The notes below the pieces were generated by a model. That model saw only the letters and a program-made list of their open reading frames with translations. It was not told the DNA's origin and searched no databases. DNA of 64,000 bases from Linanthus parryae (Eukaryota > Streptophyta > Magnoliopsida > Ericales > Polemoniaceae), in contig JALGPY010000008.1 in NCBI GenBank assembly GCA_023055425.1, positions 10,302,501 through 10,366,500 on the forward strand, read 5' to 3'. This document shows positions 21,807 through 32,497 of the stretch, in pieces. Every line of letters starts with the position of its first letter. Position 1 is the stretch's first letter. Both the position numbers and the translations under genes were made by a program.

Positions 21807-24405
21807 TGGCATCAGAGCCTTGGACGATGTTCTCCACCACATCTTCTTCTCCGGCGGCGGCTTCAAATTCGCTAGCCATACTCTCCAATATACACAACCT
21901 CATCCCATATAAGCTTGACTCTACAAACTATGTTCTATGGCGCCATCAAGTCTCTTCGATCCTTGGAATCCAGTCACTATTTGGCTACGTTGATGGATCG
22001 CACTGTTGCCCACAACAATACACTGTTACTCCCGCCAGATCTGTTACGACTGTTGTTGATCCAAGCTTAACCGCTTGAAAAATGATTGATCAAGCCATCT
22101 TCACTCTGATCAATGCTACTTTGTCTCACGAAGCTCTCAGACATGTGATTGGGCTCACCACCTCCAGATCTGCCTGGGTTACTCTCGAATCGTGGTATGC
22201 CTCACTGTCTCGCTCCCATATTCTTCAGCTCAAGTCCGATCTTCAAACTCTTAAGAAGAAATCTGACTCAATTGATATTTATATGCAAAAATTTAAAACC
22301 CTACGAGACAAATTAGCTGCGTCTTCTGTTCTTGTTGATGATGAGGATATGCTCCTCTATGTTTTAAACGGTTTAACACCAGAGTTTAACTCTTCTTGGT
22401 CGTCTCTTCTTATTACATCAAATCCTATTCCATTTCAAGATTTACACGTTCTTCTACGTGTCGAGGAACAAATGTTAGAATAACAAACTATTTCCACTGA
22501 GTCCAATCCTACTTCTTTTTATGCAACAAATTCATCTTCTTCTCGTGGTCGGGGAGGGCGTTACAACCCTTCTCCTACCCGTGGTTTTACAAATGGGCGT
22601 GGTGGTGCTCGATCTGGTCGTTTTTATCCATCTAGGGGTCGTTCTGGTTTTAACCGTGGTGGTGGTCGTAACCCTAATTACTCTCGGTGTGGTCGCTATA
22701 ATAACTCTTATAACTCTAACAACAACTCTGGTTCTGGTTTTGGTAACTCTGGTTCTCGTTTCCAATATGTGCCTATAAATTGTCAAATTTGTGGGAATGA
22801 TTATCATTCTGCCATCGACTGTTGGGATCGAATGGACTATTCATTCCAAGGGAGGCATCCTCCGGAGAAACTTTCTGCTATGGCTTCACAAACCTCTCAA
22901 GCTCACACAGATCCCAACTTTTGGCTTACCGATACTGGAGCATCCAACCACATGACTTCAGAGCTCAAAAAACTCTCAATTGCAGAACCCTATTCAGGTC
23001 AAGAACAGGTTCAAGTGGGTAATGGAAACTCTCTCCCTATTCAACATACTGGTACTGCCCTACTCTCCACAAATTCTTGTAACTTGAATTGATCTGATAC
23101 TCTACATGTATCTGACTTAGCTGCAAACCTGTTATATGTTAACAAATTATGTTCTGAACATAACTTGAGAGCCATTTTTGATGCTCACTCATTTTGCCTT
23201 CAGGACCTGCATACGCGCAACAATTATTTATCAGGGCTTGAGTAAAAATGGAGTTTATCCCATTTCTGCATCTTCATCTATTCCTCCAAAGTCTTCTCCT
23301 CAAGCTAATTTGGGTCAAAAAGTCATGTCTACTCTTTGGCATGCCCGTTTGGGGCATCCCTCAAAAAATGTTTTGAAACAATGTGTTCATACTTCTGATA
23401 CTGCTAGTACTATCTACTCTTCTTGTTTATCTGGAAAAATGGCTAGACTGCCTTATAATAATTCTACTTCTTCAGTTTATGCACCTTTAAAGTTATTACA
23501 TTCGGATGTTTGGGGACCTGCTTCGTTGAAATCATATAATGGCTTTAGATATTATGTGTTATTTGTGGATGACTTCTCTCGTTTTACATGGCTATTTCCT
23601 CTTCACTGTAAATCTGATGTAGTTAAGTTTTTTCGTAAATTCAAAGCTTTTGTTGAAAAATTACTTAATTGTGCCATTACAGTACTAAGATCAGATGGGG
23701 GTGGTTAATACACCTCCTTCCTTTTTCAGAAAATTCTAAGTGATAACGGAATTAGTCACCAAAAATCATGTCCACATACACCACAACAAAACGGTGTTTC
23801 TGAAAGAAAACATCGACACATAGTAGAAACTGCTGTGACATTGCTACAGTCTGCTTGTTTGCCTAAATATTTTTGGTACCATGCTATAGCAGCATCTACT
23901 TATCTGATTAATCGAATGCCTAGTAAAAATACTTCTCAAAAATCTCCTTTTGAACTTCTGTTTGGCACTAAACCTGATTACTCCAAACTAAAAGTTTTTG
24001 GGTGCGCTTGCTATCCTTGTCTCAAACCTTACATTAACTCAAAATTAGACCCTAAAACAAGACAATGTGTTTTCCTTGGATATGCAGATGGTTATAAGGG
24101 GTATCTTTGTTTTGAGAAATCCACACAATTTTTTTTTATAAGTAGAGATGTAATCTTTGATGAGTTCTTGTTTCCTTTTTGCTAAACCTGTTTCACCTAC
24201 TGCTACTACTACTGCTCCTTCTACTACTACTGATACATGTTTTGATTATTTTTCTGGTTACTCACATTCTCTAGCTGTATCTGTTTCAGGTTCTATGCAC
24301 CATAATTCTGTCCCATGTCCCTCCAGTCCCTTTACACAAAACAACACTGAGAGTGCCCAGGTCCTGCAGCCAACTGGGATTCAGCATGACACAACATTAG
24401 AACAT
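21807..24405 (+). pseudogene. Copia-2 gag, protease and integrase
   Basis: Gag: LDSTNYVLWRHQVSSIL, then an in-frame TGA at 22076-22078, where the paralogous element has Trp-Asn-Leu. The UBN2-type domain continues to a TAA at 22481. A glycine/arginine-rich segment with zinc knuckle CQICGNDYHSAIDC leads into protease WLTDTGASNHMTS, a TGA at 23090, integrase WHARLGHPS and SDVWGPAS, and a TAA at 23706 replacing Glu in the GGGEY motif. TPQQNGVSERKHRHIVE follows, and a T-run frameshift near 24175. Coding function is lost. Confidence 0.88.
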
Positions 24406-24410
24406 AATAC

Positions 24411-25850
24411 TGTTGGGTTTTGACGTAGGTAACGCAGCGGAATAACAAAAATTAATCCTACTCAAAGCCCACCAAGGATCGCAGGAAGAGACATCATAAC
24501 ATGATTAAGGTCATAGAAGATGTGTACCTTTTGATTTGTGAGATCACACGAAGAATGATGTCCTCGTCTCTACGGTTGATCCACGTCTAGAGGTGAGATA
24601 TAGATTCTTCCTTCTCCACAAGTGCTAGCTTGAACCCGGAGGAAGAGGGATGAAGATCAAAGCAACCAAGCAACAAAGGCACAAGAGGGAGGGGCGGCCT
24701 CCTCTTTGCCGTCGGGTAGAGGGGCGGACGGGGGCTAGGGTTTCGGCCCTAGCTCTTTGTCTTGCTCTCTCTTTTGCTCTCTCCCACTCTTTTGTTATGA
24801 CTAATAATAACTCATGTGGTGGGAAGGAAGCTAGAGCCTCCTTTATATACTCCAACAACTCCTTGTTGTTTCCATAAAAGAGTTTCCTAATTCTAGATGA
24901 ACTAGAATTATTCCCTTCCTTGCAAATTAGTCCTACTAAGTTTGCAAGGTGTTGCACAATGATCCTTCTGTTAATTAATCTATATTAATTAATCCCAAAT
25001 CTAGCTCTACTATATTTGACGTGTGACCCCATAGGTTTCTATATAGTTGGTAGTAACTATTACTAACATGGAGCGGTGTCTAGAAACACATCCATGCCAC
25101 CCAACCAATAGAAATAGTCAGTGATCCCGACAAACCTTTGTGCCCAATATATCATATTGCATTATCCCTTTGTCTCCATATCCGGATTGGACACGAGACA
25201 TAAATAGTCACACTCGTATATCCAATCCATAGTTCCTCGATCCTGGGAATATGCTTATGCTTGCAGATAACATTAATATCTCTATATTAATTTATCTGAG
25301 TCTGGCCAGACATTCAATAAGCCTCATCCCTCGAGTGGCCGTGGATATTTACCCCCATTATGTGGGAGGGACAAATCCTATCTACATCACTACGATCTCT
25401 AAGCTTGCTTCCTATCACGCCCGATAGCCACCTTTATGATTACCCAGTTACGGTGTAACGTTTGATAACATCAAAGCGCAATGTTTCACAACTAGAGTAT
25501 CTAGTGACTTCAAGTCCAAGTATTGCAATAATATTAGCACTACGAAAAGCGATTGTGACTTCACATAATCTAATGTATCCTTTTCGTCGTGGGTCAATCC
25601 AGTATGCCATTACTCCTAATGCATACCCATGTGTTAGACTTGATATCTCCATATCAATCTACCCACATACTAGTCTATATTTGATTGTCCTATTAATCAA
25701 TATAATGGACTAGGGATATTTAAGATAAATAACACAATTTATCTAAGGACTTCATTATATTAAATATCGCCATAAATAATAAATGAATATTCTAGCCAAA
25801 ACATTGTTCATACTAAATCTACGATTGCCTCTAGGGCATCTATTCCAACA
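24411..25850. repeat. Solo LTR of an Angela-like copia, inserted in Copia-2
   Basis: 1440 bp from tgttgggttttgacg to gcatctattccaaca, with perfect 5-bp TSD aatac at 24406-24410 and 25851-25855. No internal region is present, so it formed by LTR-LTR recombination. It is recognisably related along its length to the nested copia LTR (4693-6121), but too diverged to be the same subfamily copy. Confidence 0.93.
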
Positions 25851-25855
25851 AATAC

Positions 25856-27630
25856 TACACCTGAACAACATACTACACAAGAACATGGTACTACACCTTT
25901 TTCTAATGCTCTGCCAAATCCCAGTTCTGGCATGGCAGAACCTGCAACCCACTCAATGATGAGTTCCCCACACCACCAATCTCAGCACCATATGCACACA
26001 AGGAGCAAATCTGGTATTGTTAAACGAAAAATTCTCCATAATGCTTCTGCCAGAACACACCATGTTGCTAACCCTTCACTGGGTTTTAATGCTACAATTT
26101 CTTCTTCTACTTCTTTAGATCCTACTATTTTCACCGAAGCTGTTAAATACTCACAGTGGTGTAATGCCATGACTGATGAGTATAACTGTCTCGTAAAGCA
26201 AAACACTTGGACTCTAGTAAGTCCTCCTGAATTTGCAAACATTATTGGCAAAAAATGGGTCTTTAAGACCAAATTTAACACTAATGGTACAGTTTCTCGA
26301 TATAAAGCTCGTCTTGTGGCTAAAGGTTTCCACCAAGCTTCAGGTTTGGACTACGACGAAACGTTTAGTCCCGTAGTCAAGCACACAACTGTCCGGTGTA
26401 TTCTAGCCTTAGCTGCTGCCTATGATTGGCCTTTACACCAACTTGACGTAAAAAAATGCCTTCCTTCATGGCACTCTTAGAGAAACTCTATACATGCAGC
26501 AGCCACAAGGGTTTAGTAATGCTAGTTTTCCTAACCATGTTTGCTAATGAAACAAGTCCATTTGCGGACTCAAACAGGCTCCCCGAACCTGGTTTGAGCG
26601 TTTTACAACTTATCTTTTGTCACTTGGCTTTACTTATTCAAATGTTGATACTTCTCTATTTACTCGTCATGATTCAAATAAAATTACAGTTCTACTTTTA
26701 TACGTTGACGACATTATCTTCTCGGGTAATGACCACAAATATATGTCCAGTCTTATTCAAAAACTTGGACAAGAATTTGAGATGACAAATCTGGGTCAAC
26801 TAAATTATTTTTTAGGCCTTCAAATTACTCGTTCTTCTTCAGGCCTGCTTGTTCATCAAGAAAATATATCTCAGATTTACTTAGACGCTATAATATGGCT
26901 ACTTGTAAGCCTACACCAATGCCCCTTGCTAGTGGTGTTAAATATCATCTTTTAGATGGAAACCAATTACCAGATCCCACTATTTTTAGACAGTTAATTG
27001 GTTCTTTGCAGTATCTTACTTTGAGTCGTCCCGATATAATTCTTGCGGTTAACCATTTGTGTCAGTTTATGCATCAAACGACTGACTTACACTTATCTGG
27101 TGCAAAACGCATTTTGCGATATCTTCAAGGCACAAAAAGTCATGGGTTGTTCTATCAAAAGGGCTCTCTTCCCTTACAATCCTTCACCGATGCTGCTTGG
27201 GCTGGCAGCCCAACAGATCGGAGAAGCACTACTGGGCTTGTAATATTTCTTGGCCCAAATCCAGTACATTGGGCTTCAAAATAACAACCTACTATAGCCT
27301 TTGCTACAATAGCTGCTGACATTGCTTGGTTTAAGACTTTGTTTAGATATCTTCGTTTTTATCTCTCCGAAGCTCCAGTAATTTGGACTGATAACTTGTC
27401 CGCTTTAGCTCTCACAGCAAATCCAATTTTTCACGCTCGAACCAAACACATCGAGCTTGATTACCATTACATAAGAGAGAAAGTGTTACTTCGCGATCTT
27501 ACTGTTTCTTTTATTTGAGTTAAAGCTCAAAATGCTGACATATTTACAAAAATTCTGCCGATCAACCTCTTCTCAGATCACAAAGCTAAACTTATGGTTC
27601 GCTCCACACCACCATAAGTTTACGGGGGTA
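25856..27630 (+). pseudogene. Copia-2 reverse transcriptase and RNase H
   Basis: RT begins after the linker: GKKWVFKTKFN, KARLVAKGFHQ, YDETFSPVV and HQLDVK. Then an extra A in a run at about 26446-26453 shifts the frame (NAFLHG destroyed). LLLYVDDIIFSGN, YFLGLQI and SLQYLTLSRPD appear in later frames. RNase H has AWAGSPTDRRSTTG, a TAA at 27282-27284, and lacks the STEAEYRA segment altogether: SK-stop-QPTIA is followed directly by FATIAAD. The loss includes a conserved acidic residue of RNase H. Confidence 0.88.
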
Positions 27631-28013
27631 TATTAGAGCATTCAGTCCAGCCCAATGCTTCAAGGAAGTCCAAATCAGAAGGTCCAGCTTCTCAACCTCT
27701 GCTGGCAACCCTTTAGGCCCATTTATGCTTGTAAGCCCAATATTATTATAAGGGCAATTAGGTCTTTTCCACCCTTTCTACCCTAAACCTAATCTCATCC
27801 TTATCGGCTCTTACGCAACACCATCTGAGCCGTTAGATCCATCTAACCGTTGATCAAACGGTCGTATCCTTAGTGTTCTACATAAAAACCGTTTGCTCTT
27901 CATTCACTGTATTAGTCTTTTCATGTATCTGTGAAACATTTATTCATCATCAATGAAATCTGTTCTTCTCTCTATGCATTTACCTTAGTCTCAAAAGTTT
28001 ATTTTTCCGTTCA
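27631..28013 (+). repeat. Copia-2 3' LTR
   Basis: 383-bp partner of 21425-21806 with scattered differences (for example ggtcagatccg versus ggtcgtatcct), more than between the Copia-1 or Copia-4 LTR pairs, so this insertion is older. Confidence 0.93.
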
Positions 28014-29336
28014 ATGACATGATTTGAGAAGCATGTAAGAGCCAATCTTTTCGAAAGTCATATTCACATCTTGACACATTTGCAACCTCCAGTCCTAAAA
28101 CTAGCTGACTGGACCCCCCCCCCCCCACACCCCCCATTGCAGAAAAAACGTATATTTCAAACTGGTAAAAAAGTTTCCGTCCATTTTTAACGGAATAGTC
28201 TATTTGTTGACAATCAAGTCATTTTCTTTAAGGATAAAATGGTATGTTCAACAAAAATATGAACGCAATCCCAACAACCACCATTACCACTGCAGCCACA
28301 ACCATCCCCGCTACACATACCCATATTCTGGCACCAACAACCCTCATCCCCGCCGCATCTACCCAGATTCTGGCGCAGATTAAACTCAACAAAAGTCCGA
28401 CCTTGATTCAACTCATCACCATGAATAATCCCGCCTCTCTTCGCCACTCCACCTCAACCAACTACTGGTACTCAAAACTCGGACAAACCACACCAACACC
28501 GATTTGCCATGAATAATGGCGAGACCACCGTAGACACAATTCCAGAATAATCCCGTAGAAATACCTCAATTCAGTACTGAATTGAAAACAATCAACAAAA
28601 ACCAACCTTCAACATTCCTTATCGAACCCAACACTCAGAAAATCCATTACAGTGTTCTAGACTAAAACATATCCACAAATCGATGTTACCCCTCTGAAAT
28701 TGATTTCACCCGTTGTCCCACCCAATTCGAACCCAAGCCTCCAGGTGCATACTAGAAGTCTTGGAAAACAATGATTGTGTGCTAAAAGTGTCGAGCTTGA
28801 GAATAGGATTTAACTTGTGTTTAAACTTTAAAGAGTCAAGTCTGAACTTGGTGAAGCTCGTCTCAAGGAGTAATTATTGCTTGTTCCAAGAGAAAATATG
28901 ACATGGTGTTCTAATCAATACATCATAGAACATGTCAGAGACATGTAGGAAATCCACTTTCTTTTGTCTGCCACTCACTCTCTTTCTTCTTGACGTGTCC
29001 TGTGCTGTTTAATTAGGCAAAGCCACATCAATTGTTCTAGAGCAAACAAAAATTTCTCCGAAGACATCTACCGCGGCCTCAGAAGCAAAGGCTCAAGTTC
29101 TCATTCTCACTAACCCGCAATAGGTGATATTCAGCTCAGATCGGCTGGTTGTTAATGAAACACATGACTCTACATATCCTTTATTCAACTTGTAATACTT
29201 ATCAAACACTTAATTTTATGTAGTAAGAGGGATTTATTGAGACAGAAAACTAAGGGATAGCAGCTTCTGGGGTTGTATGAAGCAAAAAATTGATGTTGGG
29301 GCTAATTTGTAATAATTAAAGATTTGGAACTTTTAT
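28014..29336. other. Intergenic region upstream of F-box gene 4
   Basis: No gene supported. It includes a poly-C run near 28114-28127 and threonine/proline-codon-rich low-complexity sequence at 28244-28516 that does not resemble a known protein. I found no F-box 3' sequence here that would complete gene 3. Confidence 0.4.
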
Positions 29337-29361
29337 GGGTAATTAACCAAAATATTAAATT
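29337..29361 (+). promoter_or_regulatory. Upstream block of F-box gene 4 shared with paralogues
   Basis: gggtaattaaccaaaatatt lies about 100 bp before the ATG and matches the blocks upstream of genes 1 and 5 and, less well, gene 3. Function is not shown. Confidence 0.45.
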
Positions 29362-29456
29362 AGTATTTAGTATGTACTAGTGCTTAATGTTTCAACACAT
29401 CTAAATCCTAGATTCCTAGTCCGTACCCTCCAAACCCTAGCAGTATCTGCCGCAAC

Positions 29457-30617
29457 ATGGAGTACTGTGAAACAACCGGAGAACAGGGGTGGAAGAAAGA
29501 CGACGTTGCCGGAAGCCACTCGGTGGGAAGTTTCCGGTACATCCCGAAAGATATCATCCTCAACGTACTCGGAAGACTGCCGATCAAGTCTCGTGGACGA
29601 TTCAGGTGCGTTTCTAAACAATGGTACAACTGGATATCCCATGAAATTCGGACATTCAAACTTATGATCAGGACAGTTCCAGAAGACTATGGTGAGCAAT
29701 CGCCTTCGTATATTTCATTCAATTCCATGGATCAAAACATGAAGTTTGAAGAAATATCTGAATGCTGCGAGTACAGGTTCGACGGCTACTACGAGGATGA
29801 TTGGTCTGAAATGAAAATTGGTAATATCAGGGGTTCGTGTAACGGGTTGGTCCTTATCGAAGTGTGTTATAGTGGTTTTTACCTGTGGAATCCATCCATC
29901 GGCTACTACAGCCAAAAACTCCCCAACCCTCCTCAGTTGGGCGAAGTTTTGAGATTGGGGCTTTGCTTCGACTCCAAAAATGGCGACTACAAAGCCTTGA
30001 TAACTCCTACTCGCGGTGGATTCATGATGGTAGGTAGTTTCAAAAGCAAAACGTGGACTCGTGTTGATTTCCCTTATAGAGTTAGTGGTTTTAACACGGG
30101 GGTGGTAGTGAATGATCGAATTCATTGGCTTGGGCACAGGATATACCAATCGTACCAAATCGTCTCTTTCGAACTCATGAGGGACGATTACCAAATCGTC
30201 TATTACGACCCCAAGAAGGACGAGTTTGGGGATGTTCTTATGCCAGACAAGTATTATGATGCATCTTGTGTATCACCCAAATTATGCCTTCTAGACGGAT
30301 GTCTTTGCATGGTCTGCTTGATAGAGTATTACAACTGCGGGTACGGTGGTAAATTTGGGATATCGGTAATGAAAGAATATGGATTGAAAGAATCATGGGC
30401 TTTACTTTTCAAGATTGAACCTCGTGTTGATTGTTTCTGGGAGATGAAGCCACTGTTTTATACATATGACAAGGAAACGGTTCTGATTAATGATGTACAC
30501 GCTATTCTCGCGTATGATAAAAACGGTATCTTCCGTTTTAATGTAACGGAGAAATTGTTCCATCGTTACTACATGTCAATTGTTTATGAAGAGACGTTTG
30601 TCAGGCCCAAATGGTAA
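29457..30617 (+). CDS. F-box / F-box-associated domain protein 4
   Basis: A 386-residue predicted SCF substrate receptor, intronless. The F-box is at about residues 26-64 (RYIPKDIILNVLGRLPIKSR, then GRFRCVSKQW). FBA-type motifs: GSCNGLVLIEVCYSGFYLWN, LGLCFDSKNGDYKALI, VGSFKSKTWTRVDFPY, IHWLGHR, a duplicated YQIVSF/YQIVYYDPKKDEF segment, LCLLDGCLCMVC and ISVMKEYGLKESWALLFKIE. It ends at VYEETFVRPKW, about 30 residues before the end of genes 1 and 2. The lost tail (GEAVYDAEKLRR) is readable just downstream in another frame, so the C-terminus was shortened by a frameshift that gene 5 shares. Otherwise intact and probably expressed. Confidence 0.85.
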   Translation: MEYCETTGEQGWKKDDVAGSHSVGSFRYIPKDIILNVLGRLPIKSRGRFRCVSKQWYNWISHEIRTFKLMIRTVPEDYGEQSPSYISFNSMDQNMKFEEISECCEYRFDGYYEDDWSEMKIGNIRGSCNGLVLIEVCYSGFYLWNPSIGYYSQKLPNPPQLGEVLRLGLCFDSKNGDYKALITPTRGGFMMVGSFKSKTWTRVDFPYRVSGFNTGVVVNDRIHWLGHRIYQSYQIVSFELMRDDYQIVYYDPKKDEFGDVLMPDKYYDASCVSPKLCLLDGCLCMVCLIEYYNCGYGGKFGISVMKEYGLKESWALLFKIEPRVDCFWEMKPLFYTYDKETVLINDVHAILAYDKNGIFRFNVTEKLFHRYYMSIVYEETFVRPKW

Positions 30618-31328
30618 GATAATTGCGACAAGAGAGAGTGTAAATCGAGGGGAGGCTGTTTATGATGCAGAAAAACTCAGGAGAATCGTGTCGTCCTTTA
30701 TTCATATTTTTCTTCATCTCGACTTGGAGCCATGGAGCTCGAATTGTTTCTTTTGTTTTCCCAGCTAGCTAGTTGAACTCAATTTGGTTTAAATTCTCAT
30801 ATCTTAAGCATTAACATTTTCTCTTTGATTAATGATCTACTCACGGATTGATCAATTTCATGCTTCCCTAACAACATGGAAGCCTGGAAAGGCGTCAAAA
30901 TGAGTTTCATCAATTCATAAACTTGTCTTTGCTAGTTTTCTCTGATGGAGGTAACCTGTTTAATCTTGTAGAAATTAAAACATAAATCTCGCTTTCGGGT
31001 ATGTTGGACCTTTGTGGTTTGGAGGTCGAGGAAATATTTTTAGTTATATTCTCTTCCTTTCCCACTCCCCTTTTCACTTTTCCGTCCTCTTCTCTCCTAT
31101 TTCCTCTTATTAAAACCAAAGCATGGACCAAAATTGGCTTTCCTGTCCGGATTAGGTCAGAAAAATCAGGGGTGACGGTGAAGAATCGTCTAACATTGGT
31201 TGACTTCAAAGCAAGACTATCCTTATTTTCTACTTTCTACATCCATTTGCTTTTGTAGATTTACCAGAAATTGAAGGACATGGCGGATATTTGTAGCTTA
31301 CTGATAGATCTACTGCAGTTCATTTTAG
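30618..31328 (+). other. 3' flank of F-box gene 4, with a possible FBA fragment
   Basis: 30618-30715 holds the out-of-frame remnant of the ancestral C-terminus. Near 31105-31200 the sequence reads KTKAWTKIGFPVRIR, then GVTVKNRLTLV, which resembles the KTKTWTxVDFP...NDRIHW segment of the FBA domain. I take it as a possible stray fragment. The 3' flank is homologous to the flank of gene 5 (55015-55620), showing that the duplication included about 1 kb downstream. Confidence 0.45.
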
Positions 31329-31744
31329 AGCATCTCCAACAGTAATATGTATATTTAATGCAAATTTTACATAATAATGTTGTTTTGCATTTTGAAAAAT
31401 GTGTCCTACTCCAACAATGACTTGTAAAAGTTATGCAAAATATGTTTTTTCTATTTAATATTCACTCACAACACGTGCAAATGATGAATTGTGGATGAGA
31501 GAGAAAACTAAATTGTAGGAAGACATATATCATCATGTAATAATTGTAGGAACATGTGTTGAGAAAAAATAGGAAACATGTTCAAAATATTTTGCAGAAC
31601 CAATAATCATCGCCAAGTTTGGCGAGAGTTTTGCATGTTCTGCATTTTGCCTCTCAAGATGCATGTACTGTTGGAGTCCTATTTTTTACCAAATCCTTTA
31701 TAATTTGCATAAAATGTTGATTTGCATGATCTGTTGGAGATACT
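31329..31744. mobile_element. 416-bp MITE with ATCTCCAACAG inverted ends
   Basis: Terminal inverted repeats agcatctccaacag and (reverse strand) agtatctccaacag, flanked by 5-bp direct repeats tttag (31324-31328 and 31745-31749). The interior is AT-rich and non-coding with repeated tgcaaaa/ttttgca words. The paralogous flank of F-box gene 5 near 55535-55550 has no insertion at this point (ctgcagttcattttag then continues), giving an empty site that supports the boundaries. The superfamily is not certain from the ends alone. Confidence 0.75.
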
Positions 31745-31974
31745 TTTAGCTAACTGATAGTCTAGTGTTGATCTATCACCCGCCATGTCACCACTTTAAT
31801 CGGAAGCTATATTAACCTGAGGTAAGATTGTCCATGATGAGGGCTTACGTCGTTTTACTGCTTCAGCACTTTGACATATAAATTTATATCTTGTCATGAC
31901 CTTTCAAACGAGAGAAGTCTCTCTGTACTGCAGAGGGATTTCTGGTTCTAGTTGTGGCAGAGTATGATGATTTT

Positions 31975-32479
31975 TTTTTTGTACATCTGATTAAAGAAAA
32001 AACACTAAAGCACCATTCTAACAGTGCCTAGACCATGCTGGTCATCTTCTAACTGAGAAATACAAAAAGCTGGAGCAGAGGTTAACACCATCCTAGCAGA
32101 CAACTGTGAACCCTTCTTGGCCAGCAAATCAGCAACTTTATTTTGTTCCCTCCAAACATTCACCAGAGTAGAGCATGTAGACCCCAGAAGCTTCTGAATT
32201 GTTTGTACTAAAGCACAACAGTGCTTAGTCACCTCCTTGTTAACCATGGAAAAAGCTTCATGTGAATCAGTCTCTATAGTGGCTCCTACAATCTGCTTCT
32301 CTGCAAGAAGAGTGACACCTTCAAGAATAGCTAAAAGCTCCCCATAGAGAATTGAAGAGCCAGTAACAGGTTTCATACATCCCCATACCCAATCTCCAAA
32401 AGGGTCTCTGCAAACCACTCCCACAGAAAGACCAGATTGTGAATAGGAACAGTCCACATTCACCTTCAAAGAAGGAGGA
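31975..32479 (-). mobile_element. 5'-truncated LINE fragment encoding only RNase H
   Basis: Flanked by a direct repeat of at least 14 bp, gcagagtatgatgat (31957-31971 and 32480-32494), extended by T residues, with a T run at 31971-31980 as the poly(A) tail of a minus-strand insertion. The coding part (32469-32005) reads MKVNVDCSYS, GVVCRDPFGDWVWG, ELLAILEGVTLL, IETDSHEAFSMVN and VADLLAKKG. This is the RVT_3-type RNase H found at the C-terminus of plant LINE polyproteins. The frame begins inside the LINE with no RT, which is typical of target-primed, 5'-truncated insertion. Confidence 0.88.
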
Positions 32480-32497
32480 GCAGAGTATGATGATTTT

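Larger units (their letters stand above)
21425..28013 (+). mobile_element. Copia-2: degenerate Ty1/copia element containing a solo LTR
   Basis: LTRs at 21425-21806 (382 bp) and 27631-28013 (383 bp), both starting TATTAGAGC and ending TTCA. Flanking pentamers are ataac and atgac, a TSD with one mismatch. Primer-binding site tggcatcagagcc follows the 5' LTR; polypurine tract acgggggta precedes the 3' LTR. Gag and pol are recognisable but carry many stops and frameshifts. A solo LTR of another copia family sits at 24411-25850. Protein and LTR similarity links it to Copia-3. The KLDSTNYVLWRHQ gag start is typical of Ale-type elements; lineage is inference. Confidence 0.93.

Noticed and set aside
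28114..28127. Poly-C run as a polypurine tract or structural signal
   Set aside because: It is outside Copia-2 (ends 28013) and not next to any LTR; most likely simple slippage.
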